Shown: positions 37,895 to 49,709, counted from the first letter of the stretch. The stretch is 64,000 nt of DNA from Micromonospora sp. MH99 (GCF_021442385.1 NZ_MUZA01000023.1:24561-88560), one strand, 5' to 3'. Program-made: numbers and translations. The notes: generated by a model from the letters alone, not told the origin.

Positions 37895-38416
37895 CTACAG
37901 ACGCAGCAGCATCCGGGTGTTACCCAGCGTGTTCGGCTTGACCCGCTCCAGGTCCAGGAACTCCGCGACACCCTCGTCGTACGAGCGCAGCAGCTGCTCG
38001 TAGACCGGCTGCGGCACCGGAGCGCCGTCGATCTCCCGGAACCCGAACGAGCCGAAGAACCGGGTCTCGAAGGTGAGCACGAAGATCCGCGCGACGCCCA
38101 GCTCCCGGGCCGCGTCGATCAGCTCACCCACCAGCCGGTGCCCGATCCGCTGGCCCCTGCAGGACGGGTCGACGGCCACCGTGCGGATCTCGGCCAGGTC
38201 CTCCCACATCACGTGCAACGCCCCGCAGCCCACCACGACGCCGTCGTCGGGCCGGACCGCCACGCGGAACTCCTGCACGTCCTCGTAGAGGGTGACGGTG
38301 GCCTTGCTCAGCAGCCGCCGGTCGTCGGTGTACGTGTCGACCAGCCGGCGGATGCCCCGGACGTCCCCGGTGCGGGCCCGCCGCACCAGGATCTGCCCCT
38401 CGGCCTGAGCTGTCAT
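37895..38416 (-). CDS. argA: Amino-acid N-acetyltransferase (ArgA-like, GNAT)
   Basis: 172 residues. Matches the short actinobacterial N-acetylglutamate synthase type (like Rv2747, from memory): VRRARTGDVRGIRRLVDTY, VVGCGALHVMWEDLAEIRTVAVDPSCRGQRIGHRLV (acetyl-CoA loop), RIFVLTFETRFFGSFGF and the C-terminal FLDLERVKPNTLGNTRMLL. It would make N-acetylglutamate for arginine synthesis; no other arg gene is nearby. The ATG at 38414-38416 overlaps the DUF501 stop (ATGA), so it is co-translated with DUF501. Confidence 0.85.
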   Translation of the reverse strand: MTAQAEGQILVRRARTGDVRGIRRLVDTYTDDRRLLSKATVTLYEDVQEFRVAVRPDDGVVVGCGALHVMWEDLAEIRTVAVDPSCRGQRIGHRLVGELIDAARELGVARIFVLTFETRFFGSFGFREIDGAPVPQPVYEQLLRSYDEGVAEFLDLERVKPNTLGNTRMLLRL

Positions 38417-38970
38417 TCGGCCGGGGGCACGTCGACGCACCTGCCGCTCGCCCACCAGGGCTCGACAAGCGCCAACGTCTCGTCACCGAACGGGTTCACG
38501 CCGGGGCCGGCACCCAGGGCATGGCCGAGGTGCACGTGCAGGCACTTCACCCGGCCCGGCATCCCACCTGCGGAGATGCCCGCGATCTCCGGCACCTCGC
38601 CGATCGCCTCCCGGCGGGCCAGGTAGTCCTCGTGCGCGGCCCGGTAGTGGGCGGCCAACTCCGGATCCGTCGTCAGCCGGTCGGCCATCTCCCGCATCAG
38701 CCCGGCCGACTCCAGCCGGCTGCACGCCGCGGTCGCCCGGGGGCAGGTCAGGTAGTACAGCGTCGGGAACGGGGTGCCGTCGGCGAGGCGGGGCGTCGTC
38801 TCCACCACGTCGGGCAGGCCGCACGGGCAGCGGTGGGCCACCGCACGGGTGCCCCGGGGCGTGCGGCCGAGCTGCGCCGCCACCGCGGCCAGGTCGGCCT
38901 CGGTGGCCGGCTCCCGCTGCGGCAGGGGTACGGAATCCGCCGCCGACTCCGGCGGTGGTGCGACAGTCAC
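38413..38970 (-). CDS. DUF501 domain-containing protein
   Basis: 185 residues. The DUF501 hallmarks are RTPRGTRAVAHRCPCGLPDVVETTPRLADGTPFPTLYYLTCP and the C-terminal GGMPGRVKCLHVHLGHALGAGPGVNPFGD, with several conserved Cys/His that could bind metal. Function is not known; it is almost always found beside eno, ftsB/divIC and ppx in actinobacteria. The start is GTG at 38968-38970, with AGGAGAG nine bases upstream. Confidence 0.9.
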   Translation of the reverse strand: MTVAPPPESAADSVPLPQREPATEADLAAVAAQLGRTPRGTRAVAHRCPCGLPDVVETTPRLADGTPFPTLYYLTCPRATAACSRLESAGLMREMADRLTTDPELAAHYRAAHEDYLARREAIGEVPEIAGISAGGMPGRVKCLHVHLGHALGAGPGVNPFGDETLALVEPWWASGRCVDVPPAE

Positions 38971-39004
38971 GGTGCTCGTCTCTCCTGGTGTGCTGGTCGG
39001 TGGC

Positions 39005-39643
39005 TCACTTGCCCGGCTGCTGGCTGTCCGCCGCCCGCACACTCGACCAGAGCGTGTCGTACCAGGTCGTCGGACCGGCCGGGGCGCCCGAGCCGGGCGA
39101 CTTCCCGGCGTCGCGGGCGGCACCCTCCGGGTCGTTCAAGACCACCATCATCTTCTCGCCCGGCCGGCCCATGAAGAACCGCTCCCGAACCTGCGTCGTG
39201 ATGTACTCGTCGTCCTGCCACTTGGCCGCTTCCGCGGCCAGCTTGGCGATCTCCTCCTCCTGCGCCGCCTGGGCGGCCTCCATCCGCTCGATGTCGGCCT
39301 GCTGGTCCAGGTAGACGCGCACCGGATAGGTGTACGCGAGGGCGAGCGCGATCAGCACCGCGCAGAGCACCGTGGCCCGACCGGTGAAGCGACGGGGATG
39401 GGGTGCGGCGAGCCGCTTCACGGCACCGCCCGAGGCCGTCCGACGGGCGGCGGCCGGACGGTTCGCGGAGCGCACGCCCTCGGCGCCCCGGACCGCACCC
39501 GGCGCCCGACCTGCGGCACCGCGCGGTTCGGCGCGTACGCCGGCGTCCCGGAGCGACCCACGGGTGGCCCGGCCGGCACCCGGTCGGCCGGACTGACCCG
39601 GTCGACGGGCGGGACGTTGACCACCCGGTGTGCGGCGCTGCAT
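39005..39643 (-). CDS. Septum formation initiator FtsB/DivIC-like protein
   Basis: 212 residues. A long basic, Arg/Ala/Pro-rich cytoplasmic N-terminus (about 90 residues), one membrane helix (ATVLCAVLIALALAYTYPV), then a coiled coil (QQADIERMEAAQAAQEEEIAKLAAEAAKW) and the family motif DDEYITTQVRERFFMGRPGEKMMVV. FtsB/DivIC links the FtsQ-FtsL divisome subcomplex. The ATG at 39641-39643 is preferred because GGAGGG is eight bases upstream; GTG six bases earlier has only two bases of spacing. Located 78 bases downstream of eno. Confidence 0.9.
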   Translation of the reverse strand: MQRRTPGGQRPARRPGQSGRPGAGRATRGSLRDAGVRAEPRGAAGRAPGAVRGAEGVRSANRPAAARRTASGGAVKRLAAPHPRRFTGRATVLCAVLIALALAYTYPVRVYLDQQADIERMEAAQAAQEEEIAKLAAEAAKWQDDEYITTQVRERFFMGRPGEKMMVVLNDPEGAARDAGKSPGSGAPAGPTTWYDTLWSSVRAADSQQPGK

Positions 39644-39721
39644 CGTCACACCCCTCCCCCGAGGCTACGTGTGGTGCCGAGTGCGTCGGGAAGCCCCGCA
39701 GCGGGGCTTCCCGACAACCTC

Positions 39722-41929
<2,208 letters not shown>

Positions 41930-41933
<4 letters not shown>

Positions 41934-43558
41934 ATGCCCAGCAGGGTGCGCAGGTGGCGCGGGGGCGGGCAGTCCTGGGCGAGCATCGCGTCGTGCCAGT
42001 CGCGCACCGACACCCCGTCCGGGCGGGCCGCGGCGATCTCCGCCATCTCGCTGTACCCCACGAAGTAGGTGGACAGCTGCGTCGAGGTGAGCAGCGACCG
42101 GCGCCACTTGCCGGCCGCCTCGCCCTCCTCCTGGAAGCCGCGCCCGGTCATCAGCGCCATCGCCTCGGCCTCGGGCAGCTCCTCGGCGTGCACCAACTGG
42201 TCGAGCAGCGCGTTGATGGTCATCCGTAGCTGCATCTTGAGCTGCTGCAACCGCACCGGCAGGCCACCGAAGCCGAGCCCGGCCATCAGCTCCTCGGCGT
42301 ACACCGCCCACCCCTCGACGAACGGGCCGGAGCGGGCCAGCGCCCGCACCCTCGTGCCACCGGCGTGCCGCCGGGCGTGGGCGAGCTGGAGGAAGTGGCC
42401 GGGCATCGCCTCGTGCACGGTGAGGTTGCGGACCATGTGGTCGTTGTACTCACGGTAGAAGGAGTCCACGCGCCGCGCCGACCAGTCCGCCGGGGTGGGC
42501 GCGATGCAGTAGAAGGTCGGCAGGGCGGCGGTCTCCAACGGACCGGGCGCGTCGCAGTAGGCCACCGCGACACCCCTGGCGAACTCCGGCATCTCCTGGA
42601 TCACGCACCGGTCGTCGACAACTGTCACCAGGTCGTGGAGGCGGACGAAGTCGGTAGCCTCGTCCAGGGTCACCCCGGCCAGCTCGACGATCGTCGAGTC
42701 GTCCGGGTGCTCGGCGGCGAGCACGTCCAGCGCCCGGCGTACCGACGCGTCGTCGGCCGGACCGCCGACCAGCTCGACGGCCGCCGCCCGGATCTCCGCG
42801 GTCACCCGGTCCAGGTTGGCCCAGGCGCGGCGCTGGATCTCGGCGGCCCCCAGCTCGGTGTCGAGGGTGTGCCAGAGCCGCGCCTCCCAGCGGCGGCGAC
42901 CCAGTCGCGGGTCGCGGCCGGGGCCCGCGTCGGCGGCCAGGCCGGCGCGCAGCCAGGCGACGAACTCCTCCAGCGCGGCGATCGCGGCGGTGGCCGCCGG
43001 CTCGACCTGGCCGAGGCTGCCCGGGGCCTGGGCGAGCAGCGGCGGCAGCTCGTCGCGGATCAGCGCGGCCGTGCCGGTGAACTGCCCCACCGCCGTCTCG
43101 GCGTGGATCCGCGGCATGTCCCGCAGCGTCGCGCGGGCGGTGGCGAGCGCATCCGGTACGGCGGCGAGCCGCCCCGCCAGCTGCGTCAACCGCACCTCGG
43201 CCGGGGCGTACGGGCGGGCCAGCAACGGGTGCAGCAGCGGGCCGGGGTTGTGGTGCAGGGGATCCCACTCGTGCGACCGGATCTCGGTCAGCTCGAACAA
43301 CTCCCGATCCACGAAGGAGGTGAGCAGCGCGTGGTCCACCTGCTCGTCGACGTCCAGCGAGTCCGGGTCCAACTCGGACAACGCGTTCGCCGCGTCGGAG
43401 AGCATCACCCGGTCGGCGGCCAGCGCGTCGGCGGACAGATCCGGAAGCCGGGAGTCGAACCGATGATCCCCGGCGGCGGTGGCTACACCCGGCCGCGACT
43501 CCAGCAGAGCCTCAACGACCCGCTCCGCGAGCACCCCAAATTCTTCCACCGGCCCCAC
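41930..43558 (-). CDS. DUF885 family protein (putative metallopeptidase)
   Basis: 542 residues. The gluzincin-type motif is NLTVHEAMPGHFLQLAHARRH (HExxxxH with HEAMPGH), followed by VRALARSGPFVEGWAVYAEELM, which carries the third-ligand Glu, as in DUF885 proteins. These are thought to be zinc peptidases, but few are characterised. No signal peptide is visible, so it is probably cytoplasmic. The start codon is GTG/ATG at 43558. It is downstream of the palindrome at 43587-43642 and convergent with a lipoprotein gene. Confidence 0.85.
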
Positions 43559-43586
43559 CCTACCCAGCCCTCCGCGCCCACCTCGG

Positions 43587-43642
43587 TGATCAAGAGGTTT
43601 GGGTCGGATCCGAGCCGGATTCTGACGCCAACCTCTTGATCA
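43587..43642. repeat. Nested intergenic palindrome D
   Basis: TGATCAAGAGGTT (43587-43599) pairs perfectly with 43630-43642, with further GG/CC and GTC/GAC pairs after a bulge. The right arm contains the mazG stop codon (43640-43642). Likely the mazG terminator. Confidence 0.7.
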
Positions 43643-44638
43643 ACTCGGGTCGACGGGTGGGGGTGGGGGTGCGGTTTCGGCGGCTCGGACGGCTTGGGCG
43701 TAGGCCAGGGTGGTTCGGCGCAGGGCCGCTTCGCTGTCGATTCCCGCCTCGCGGGCCGCGACGACTGTCGCCAGCAGACTCGCGCCCAGTCTCGCCTCGG
43801 CGTCCACCTGCGTGGCGACCGGCGGAAGCGGGGCCTCGATGCCGTTGCGGGTGGCGCGTTCCAGGATCTGCGCGGCCAGGGCCAGGGCAGGCTGGCTGAG
43901 CGCCACCCCGTCCAGGACGGAATCGCGCGCCTTCTCGACCCGCTTGATCCGCTCCCAGTTCGCGGTGATCTCCTCCAACGTGCCCGCCTCCGCGCCGGCG
44001 AAGACGTGCGGATTGCGCCGGATCATCTTGTCGACCAGGCCACCCGCCACGTCGTCGATGGTCCACCGCTCGCCCTCGGGCAACTCCTCCGCCAGCCGGG
44101 CGTGCAGCACCACCTGCAACAACACGTCGCCCAACTCCTCACGCAGCGAGTCGGTGTCGTCCTCGACCATCGCGTCGTACGCCTCGTAGCTCTCCTCCAG
44201 CAGATAGCCCGCGAGGCTGCGGTGCGTCTGCGCCCGTTTCCACGGGTCGCCGCCCGGCGAGGCCAGCCGGTCCAGCACGGCCACCGCGTCGAGCAGCCGG
44301 GCCCCCGGCGGGTCCCACGAGCCGTACATCAGCTCCAACTCGGCCAGCCCCGGCTCCCGGGCCAGCCGCAGACCCAACTCCCGGGCCAGGGTCTCATCGC
44401 CGGCCGGGCCGGCCAACCAGACCGCCGTACCGTGCGCCGCTACCGTGTCGAGCAGCGGCTGCGTCGCCGGGCCGTCCACGATCCGCACCTCGGCGCCCGC
44501 CTGCCGCACGGCCGTGGTCAACTCGCTCTCCGCACCGGCCAGGACCGGATGCTGGCGTACGACATCCCAGGCGGCCGAGGTCAGCAGGCCGGCCGGCAAC
44601 CGGGGTGAGGTGACCAGCAGGACGATCCGTGCCGTCAT
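43640..44638 (-). CDS. mazG: MazG nucleoside triphosphate pyrophosphohydrolase
   Basis: 332 residues. The MazG domain is in the middle: GDPWKRAQTHRSLAGYLLEESYEAYDAMVEDDTDSLREELGDVLLQVVLHARLAEE, with the metal-binding ExxE12-28ExxD arrangement. It hydrolyses NTPs/dNTPs to monophosphate and pyrophosphate, removing damaged nucleotides. The N-terminal about 115 residues are an additional domain seen in actinobacterial MazG proteins. The ATG is at 44636-44638, two bases after the stop of the SurA-like gene. It follows mfd in the same direction, as in mycobacteria. Confidence 0.9.
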   Translation of the reverse strand: MTARIVLLVTSPRLPAGLLTSAAWDVVRQHPVLAGAESELTTAVRQAGAEVRIVDGPATQPLLDTVAAHGTAVWLAGPAGDETLARELGLRLAREPGLAELELMYGSWDPPGARLLDAVAVLDRLASPGGDPWKRAQTHRSLAGYLLEESYEAYDAMVEDDTDSLREELGDVLLQVVLHARLAEELPEGERWTIDDVAGGLVDKMIRRNPHVFAGAEAGTLEEITANWERIKRVEKARDSVLDGVALSQPALALAAQILERATRNGIEAPLPPVATQVDAEARLGASLLATVVAAREAGIDSEAALRRTTLAYAQAVRAAETAPPPPPVDPS

Positions 44639-44640
44639 GC

Positions 44641-45408
44641 TCAGCTGGCCGTGCCCTCGGCGTCCGGGTTCGCGCTCGACGGCACCGCGTCCGGGGTGGA
44701 GACGTCGGTGACCGTTCCGGAGCCCGCCTCGCCCAGCGGCACGCTCACCGCGGGAGCGTTGCCCTCGAAGGTCAGCACCGGGAACTCCAACGGCCGGTAC
44801 CGGGGGTTGACTGTCACGTCGTGGCTCTCGACCGCCTCGACAAGCGCCCGGCGGGTCGCGAGCGCGGCGCGCAACTGGTCACGCGACTGCTCGCCGTCGA
44901 GCTGACGGGCGGCGTCCTCGTCGCTCACGTCGGCCGGGATCTTGGCGGCCTTGCGACCCGCCGCGACCACGTCGGCCAGCTCCTTGTCGGTCGGGGCGAC
45001 CGCCTCACCGGACGGCACCCCGGACAGGCAGGTGTAGAGCTCGGCGACCGAGCGCGCGTACCGGGTCTCGGGCGCGAGCCCGAACTGCTGGGCGGCCTGC
45101 TCGGGCGACACCTGGGCGCGCGGCTGGTAGTTCTTCTCCCTGGACACCCGCCCGCACACCTCGCCGAGCACCAGCACGCTGGCCACCTCGGCCGGACCGG
45201 GCAGCGGCGGACGCGCGGCGGCGGACGGGTCGTCCGCCGGGGGCGTCGGGTTCTTCGCCCGCAGATCGTCCAGCATGGCGGTGACCGCATCCTGGGTGAT
45301 GCGGTGGTCCCCGACATAGGCGGCGACACCAGGCTCGGCACGGCAACCGGAGAGGGCGACGATCCCGACCGCCACGGTGGCGGCGGCGACAAGACGGCGA
45401 GCACGCAT
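44641..45408 (-). CDS. SurA N-terminal-domain lipoprotein
   Basis: 255 residues. The signal peptide has the lipobox VALSGC (Cys about residue 22). The mature part starts AYVGDHRITQDAVTAMLDDL, the N-terminal pattern of SurA/PrsA-like chaperones; the PPIase domain itself is not evident. It may help folding or delivery of secreted proteins. The ATG at 45406-45408 is eight bases after GAGAGAG; a GTG three codons earlier is an alternative. It is located between mfd and mazG on the same strand. Confidence 0.8.
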   Translation of the reverse strand: MRARRLVAAATVAVGIVALSGCRAEPGVAAYVGDHRITQDAVTAMLDDLRAKNPTPPADDPSAAARPPLPGPAEVASVLVLGEVCGRVSREKNYQPRAQVSPEQAAQQFGLAPETRYARSVAELYTCLSGVPSGEAVAPTDKELADVVAAGRKAAKIPADVSDEDAARQLDGEQSRDQLRAALATRRALVEAVESHDVTVNPRYRPLEFPVLTFEGNAPAVSVPLGEAGSGTVTDVSTPDAVPSSANPDAEGTAS

Positions 45409-45515
45409 GTCCGTCACTCTCTCACGCCAGCACCCGGCGCTGTGACGCCCCCCACCTCCACCCGTCGCGCTCGGCCCGGCGACTCCGACGCACCCGCACC
45501 GTCGGGGCGCCGTGC

Positions 45516-48500
45516 TCACCCGGCCGCGGCGACCAGCGGGGCAGGGGCGCCCAGCACGTCGGAGAGCAGTTGCGCGCACCACTCGAGCAGCGCCTGGTCG
45601 CGCAGCGGCTCGCCGCCGATCCGACGGGTGGTCGGTCGGGGCACGCTCACCTGGTCGGTGGCCTGCTTGTAGACCGCGTCCGGGTGGTATCGCTTGAGCC
45701 GCATCTGCTTCGAGTCGGGCAGCGGCAACGGCCCGAACCGGATGTGCTTGCCCTGCATCGTCACATCGCTCAGGCCGTACCGGCGGGCCAGCAGGCGGAA
45801 CCGGGCCACCGCCACCAGGTTCTGCACCGGGGCCGGCGGCTCGCCGTACCGGTCGGTCATCTCGGCGACGACCTCGCGCAGACGCTCCTCGTCGCGTGCC
45901 TCGGCGAGCTTGCGGTACATCTCCAGGCGCAGCCGCTCCACGCTCACGTAGTCGTGCGGCAGGTGCGCGTCGATCGGCAGGTCGATCTTGACGTCGGTCT
46001 CCTCCTCCTGCCGCTCACCCTTGAACGCGGACACCGCCTCGCCGACCATGCGCACGTACAGGTCGAAGCCGACGCCCTCGATGTGCCCGGACTGCTCGCC
46101 GCCGAGCAGGTTGCCGGCGCCCCGGATCTCCAGGTCCTTCATGGCCACGTACATGCCGGCGCCCAGCTCGGTGTGCTGCGCGATGGTGGCCAGCCGCTCG
46201 TGGGCGTGCTCGGTGAGCGGCTTCTCCGGCGGGTAGAGGAAGTACGCGTACGCCCGCTCCCGCCCCCGGCCGACCCGGCCGCGGATCTGGTGCAGCTGGG
46301 CCAGGCCGAGCAGGTCGGCCCGCTCCACGATGAGAGTGTTGGCGTTCGGGATGTCGATGCCCGACTCGACGATCGTGGTGCAGACCAGGACGTCGAACTC
46401 CTTCTCCCAGAAGCCGACCATCACCTTCTCCAGGGCTTCCTCGCCCATCTGGCCGTGCGCCACCGCGACCCGCGCCTCGGGGACCAGCTCCCGCAGCCGC
46501 CGGGCCGCCCGGTCGATCGACTCGACCCGGTTGTGCAGGTAGAACACCTGCCCGTCGCGCAGCAGCTCGCGGTGAATGGACGCGGCGACCTGCCGGTCGT
46601 CCTGCGCGCCGACGAAGGTGAGCACCGGGTGCCGCTCCTCCGGCGGAGTGGCGATGGTGGACATCTCCCGGATGCCGGTGATCGCCATCTCCAGGGTGCG
46701 CGGGATCGGAGTGGCCGACATGCTCAGCACGTCGACCGAGGCGCGCAGCGTCTTCAGGTGCTCCTTGTGCTCGACACCGAAGCGCTGCTCCTCGTCGACG
46801 ATCACCAGACCGAGCTGCTTGAACCGGGTCGCGGTCTGGAGCAGCCGGTGGGTGCCGATGACGATGTCGACGGTGCCGTCGGCGACCATCTCCAACGTCC
46901 GCTCGGTCTCCTTCGGGGTCTGGAACCGCGACAGCTGCCGGATCTGCACCGGGAACTGGCTCATCCGCTCCGCGAAGGTGTTGTAGTGCTGCTGCACCAG
47001 CAGCGTCGTCGGCACCAGCACCGCCACCTGCTTGCCGTCCTGCACGGCCTTGAACGCCGCCCGGACCGCGATCTCGGTCTTGCCGTAGCCGACGTCACCG
47101 CAGATCAGCCGGTCCATCGGGACGGTCTGTTCCATGTCCCGCTTGACCTCGTCGATAGCGGCGAGCTGGTCCGGCGTCTCCTGCCAGGGGAAGGCGTCCT
47201 CCAACTCCCGCTGCCACGGCGTGTCCGGGCCGAACGAGTGGCCCTTGGACGCCTTGCGGGCGGCGTACAGCTGGATGAGCTGGGCGGCGATCTCCCGGAC
47301 CGCCTTGCGGGCGCGGGCCTTGGACTTCTGCCAGTCCGAGCCGCCCATCTTGTGCAGCGTCGGCTGCTCGCCGCCCACGTAGCGGGAGAGCTGGTCGAGC
47401 TGGTCGGTCGGGACGAACAGCCGGTCGCCGGGCTGGCCACGCTTGCTGGCCGCGTACTCGATGACCAGGTATTCCCGGCTCGCGCCGTTGACTGTGCGCT
47501 GCACCAGCTCGACGTAGCGGCCGATGCCGTGCTGCTCGTGCACCACGAAGTCGCCGGCCTTGAGCTCCAGCGGGTCGATGGTGTTGCGCCGGCGGCTCGG
47601 CATCTTGCGCATGTCCCGCGTCGAGGTGCCCCGACCGCCGGTGACGTCGTCGCCGGTGAGCAGCACGAAACGGGACGCCTCGTCGACGAACCCACTGCCC
47701 AGCGCGCCGCAGGTGACGACCATCTCGCCGGGGGCGGGCGCGGTCGGCACCTCCTCGGTGAGCCGGGCGCCCAGCCCGGCGTCGCGCAGCACCTCCACCG
47801 CCCGCTGGGCGGGGCCGTGCCCCTCGAAGACCAGCGCGATCGACCAGCCCTCGCCGGCCCAGCGCTTGAGGTCGTCGACCACCCGCGCGGTCTCGCCGTG
47901 GTACAGCGGGGCCGGCTGCGCGGCGAGGGTCACCGCGATGGCGTCGTCGGGGGTCACGCTGGCCTGCTCGGGCGCGTCCTCCCAGGGCTGCCGTGTCTCG
48001 GCGGTCTCCGCTTCGACCAGGCCGAACGGGGACAGCGTCCACCACGGCTGGCGGAGGGTGGCCGCGGTGGCGCGGACCTCGCCCAGGGTGCGGAAGGCGG
48101 CGGCGCCGACGTCCACCGGGGCCTGGCCACCGACCGCGGCGGCGGCCCAGCTGGCCTGCAAGAACTCCTCCGACGTACGCACCAGATCGTGCGCCCTCGT
48201 GCGGATGCGCTCCGGGTCGCACAGCAGGACGTGGGTGCCGGCCGGCATGGCGTCCAGCAGCAGCTCCAGCGAGTCGGGGCCGACCAGCACCGGAGCCAGC
48301 GACTCCATCCCCTCCACCGGGATGCCCTCGGCAAGCTTGTCCAGGATCTCGGCCAGCTCAGGGTGCTGCTCGGCGAGCGCGGCGGCCCGCTCGCGCACCG
48401 CAGGGGTGAGCAGCAGCTCACGGCAGGGCGGCGCCCAGAGCAGCGGAACCTGCTCGATGGTCCGCTGGTCGGCGACGGCGAAGGTGCGGATCTCCTCCAC

Positions 48501-49157
48501 CTCGTCGCCCCAGAACTCCACCCGCGACGGGTGCTCGTCGGTGGGCGGGAAGACGTCCAGGATCCCGCCGCGCACCGCGAACTCGCCGCGCTTGGTGACC
48601 AGGTCGACCCGGGCGTACGCCATGTCGGTCAGCCGGCGGGCGACCTCTTCCAGGTCCGCCTCCTCGCCGGCGGCGAGCTGCACCGGCTCCAGGTCGCCGA
48701 GGCCCTTGAGCTGTGGTTGCAGCAGTGAACGGACGGGCGCCACGACCACCCGCAGCGGCCCGGTGCCGCCGTGCGCGTCGGTCGACTCGGGGTGCGCGAG
48801 GCGGCGCAGCACGGCCAGCCGGCGGCCCACCGTGTCGGAGCGTGGGGACAGTCGCTCGTGCGGCAGCGTCTCCCAGGAGGGGAAGACCACCACCTGCTCC
48901 GGCGGCAGCAGCGCGCCCAGCGCGGCGGCCAGGTCGTCGGCCTCCCGGGTGGTGGCGGTCACCGCCAGCACGGGCCGCCCGGCCCCGCCACCGGTGCCGT
49001 CGGGGTCGGCCGCTACGGCGGCCACCGCGAAGGGACGCAGTGCGGCGGGAGCGGTGATGTCGAGGCCGTCAACCTGGGCGGCACCGGAGCGCGCCAGGTC
49101 ACGCGCCCGGGTCAGCCCGGGGTCGGCCAGAGCGGCGGAGAACAGACCGGTGAGCAA
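45516..49157 (-). CDS. mfd: Transcription-repair coupling factor Mfd
   Basis: 1213 residues. SF2 translocase that removes stalled RNA polymerase and recruits UvrA. The order is a UvrB-like N-terminal region, the RNA polymerase-interacting domain (RVDLVTKRGEFAVRGGILDVFPP is in the first part; GDFVVHEQHGIGRYVELV starts the RID), and helicase motifs with Walker A RLICGDVGYGKTEIA, DEEQRFGVEHKEHLK and HGQMGE, plus the C-terminal TRCF domain. The start is TTG at 49155-49157, with GGAAGGA five bases upstream. A longer upstream frame is a shadow in the palindrome region. Confidence 0.96.
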   Translation of the reverse strand: MLTGLFSAALADPGLTRARDLARSGAAQVDGLDITAPAALRPFAVAAVAADPDGTGGGAGRPVLAVTATTREADDLAAALGALLPPEQVVVFPSWETLPHERLSPRSDTVGRRLAVLRRLAHPESTDAHGGTGPLRVVVAPVRSLLQPQLKGLGDLEPVQLAAGEEADLEEVARRLTDMAYARVDLVTKRGEFAVRGGILDVFPPTDEHPSRVEFWGDEVEEIRTFAVADQRTIEQVPLLWAPPCRELLLTPAVRERAAALAEQHPELAEILDKLAEGIPVEGMESLAPVLVGPDSLELLLDAMPAGTHVLLCDPERIRTRAHDLVRTSEEFLQASWAAAAVGGQAPVDVGAAAFRTLGEVRATAATLRQPWWTLSPFGLVEAETAETRQPWEDAPEQASVTPDDAIAVTLAAQPAPLYHGETARVVDDLKRWAGEGWSIALVFEGHGPAQRAVEVLRDAGLGARLTEEVPTAPAPGEMVVTCGALGSGFVDEASRFVLLTGDDVTGGRGTSTRDMRKMPSRRRNTIDPLELKAGDFVVHEQHGIGRYVELVQRTVNGASREYLVIEYAASKRGQPGDRLFVPTDQLDQLSRYVGGEQPTLHKMGGSDWQKSKARARKAVREIAAQLIQLYAARKASKGHSFGPDTPWQRELEDAFPWQETPDQLAAIDEVKRDMEQTVPMDRLICGDVGYGKTEIAVRAAFKAVQDGKQVAVLVPTTLLVQQHYNTFAERMSQFPVQIRQLSRFQTPKETERTLEMVADGTVDIVIGTHRLLQTATRFKQLGLVIVDEEQRFGVEHKEHLKTLRASVDVLSMSATPIPRTLEMAITGIREMSTIATPPEERHPVLTFVGAQDDRQVAASIHRELLRDGQVFYLHNRVESIDRAARRLRELVPEARVAVAHGQMGEEALEKVMVGFWEKEFDVLVCTTIVESGIDIPNANTLIVERADLLGLAQLHQIRGRVGRGRERAYAYFLYPPEKPLTEHAHERLATIAQHTELGAGMYVAMKDLEIRGAGNLLGGEQSGHIEGVGFDLYVRMVGEAVSAFKGERQEEETDVKIDLPIDAHLPHDYVSVERLRLEMYRKLAEARDEERLREVVAEMTDRYGEPPAPVQNLVAVARFRLLARRYGLSDVTMQGKHIRFGPLPLPDSKQMRLKRYHPDAVYKQATDQVSVPRPTTRRIGGEPLRDQALLEWCAQLLSDVLGAPAPLVAAAG

Positions 49158-49231
49158 GGGAATCCTTCCAGGGGAGTCGGCGCACACCACTTGGGCCCCT
49201 CGTCCAGCCGGACGGGGGGTGCACGCCAACC

Positions 49232-49237
49232 AGCCTA
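49232..49237 (-). promoter_or_regulatory. Putative -10 box of mfd
   Basis: TAGGCT on the minus strand, about 75 bases before the TTG start; the same word, in the same GGATAGGCTGG context, precedes purK. Confidence 0.4.
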
Positions 49238-49358
49238 TCCCCGCGCACCGACACCCACCCCGTTCCGCCCAGGTCGCGTCGCCCGCGCCCCTGGCCCGCG
49301 CGCCCGACCCAGGTCCGCACCCCGGCACGGGTCCGCCCCTTCGCAGCCCCTCTCGTCC

Positions 49359-49438
49359 CAAGATCCGCACAACATCGGGGAAGTTGCTGCCTCCGGAGCG
49401 CGGGAGGCAGCAACTTCCCTGATGTTGCGCGGATCTTG
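49359..49438. repeat. Nested intergenic palindrome E, 36-bp stem
   Basis: Arms 49359-49394 and 49403-49438 form a 36-bp stem with one mismatch (49369/49428) and one G-T pair, around an 8-nt loop. The inner 17 bp (49378-49394, GGGAAGTTGCTGCCTCC) are perfect. By far the longest hairpin in the window. Confidence 0.85.
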
Positions 49439-49533
49439 CGGGGTTGGAAGCGTCCTCGGCCGTCCCGGAGCGCGGACACGCCGTCGCGCGGGGGTGATGG
49501 GGCGCGCTGCCGCCTTGCACGGGGCGACACCGA

Positions 49534-49613
49534 CCAAGATCGTGCTCGATCCAGGATGTAGTGGTCTCGAATCCGTCGGATCGCACTCTTTCCTGTATCG
49601 AGCACGATCTTGG
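49534..49613. repeat. Nested intergenic palindrome F
   Basis: Outer arms CCAAGATCGTGCTCGAT (49534-49550) and 49597-49613 form a perfect 17-bp stem; CAGGA (49552-49556) pairs with TCCTG (49591-49595) inside. The loop holds a further small palindrome ATCCG-t-CGGAT. It starts about 100 bp from palindrome E. Confidence 0.8.
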
Positions 49614-49709
49614 CCACCTGGACGACGCCGACCACAGGCAGCCGACCACAGGCCACCCACGCCGCAAAAAGATCTTGACCGGCGCCGGCAGGCGTGGTCG
49701 GGTTTCGGG

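Larger units (their letters stand above)
49158..49709. other. 552-bp gene-free gap holding two long palindromes
   Basis: Between mfd (minus) and the cyclase gene (plus). It holds the mfd promoter (TAGGCT on the minus strand at 49232-49237) and two separate palindromes at 49359-49438 and 49534-49613. The sequence has no convincing ORF; open frames here are artefacts of the high GC. It is the largest gene-free stretch in the window. Confidence 0.75.

Noticed and set aside
49158..49709. Coding sequence upstream of mfd or the cyclase gene (frames extending through the palindromes)
   Set aside because: The frames cross long hairpins, have no ribosome-binding site and no homology-like motifs; the TTG and ATG starts chosen have better support.
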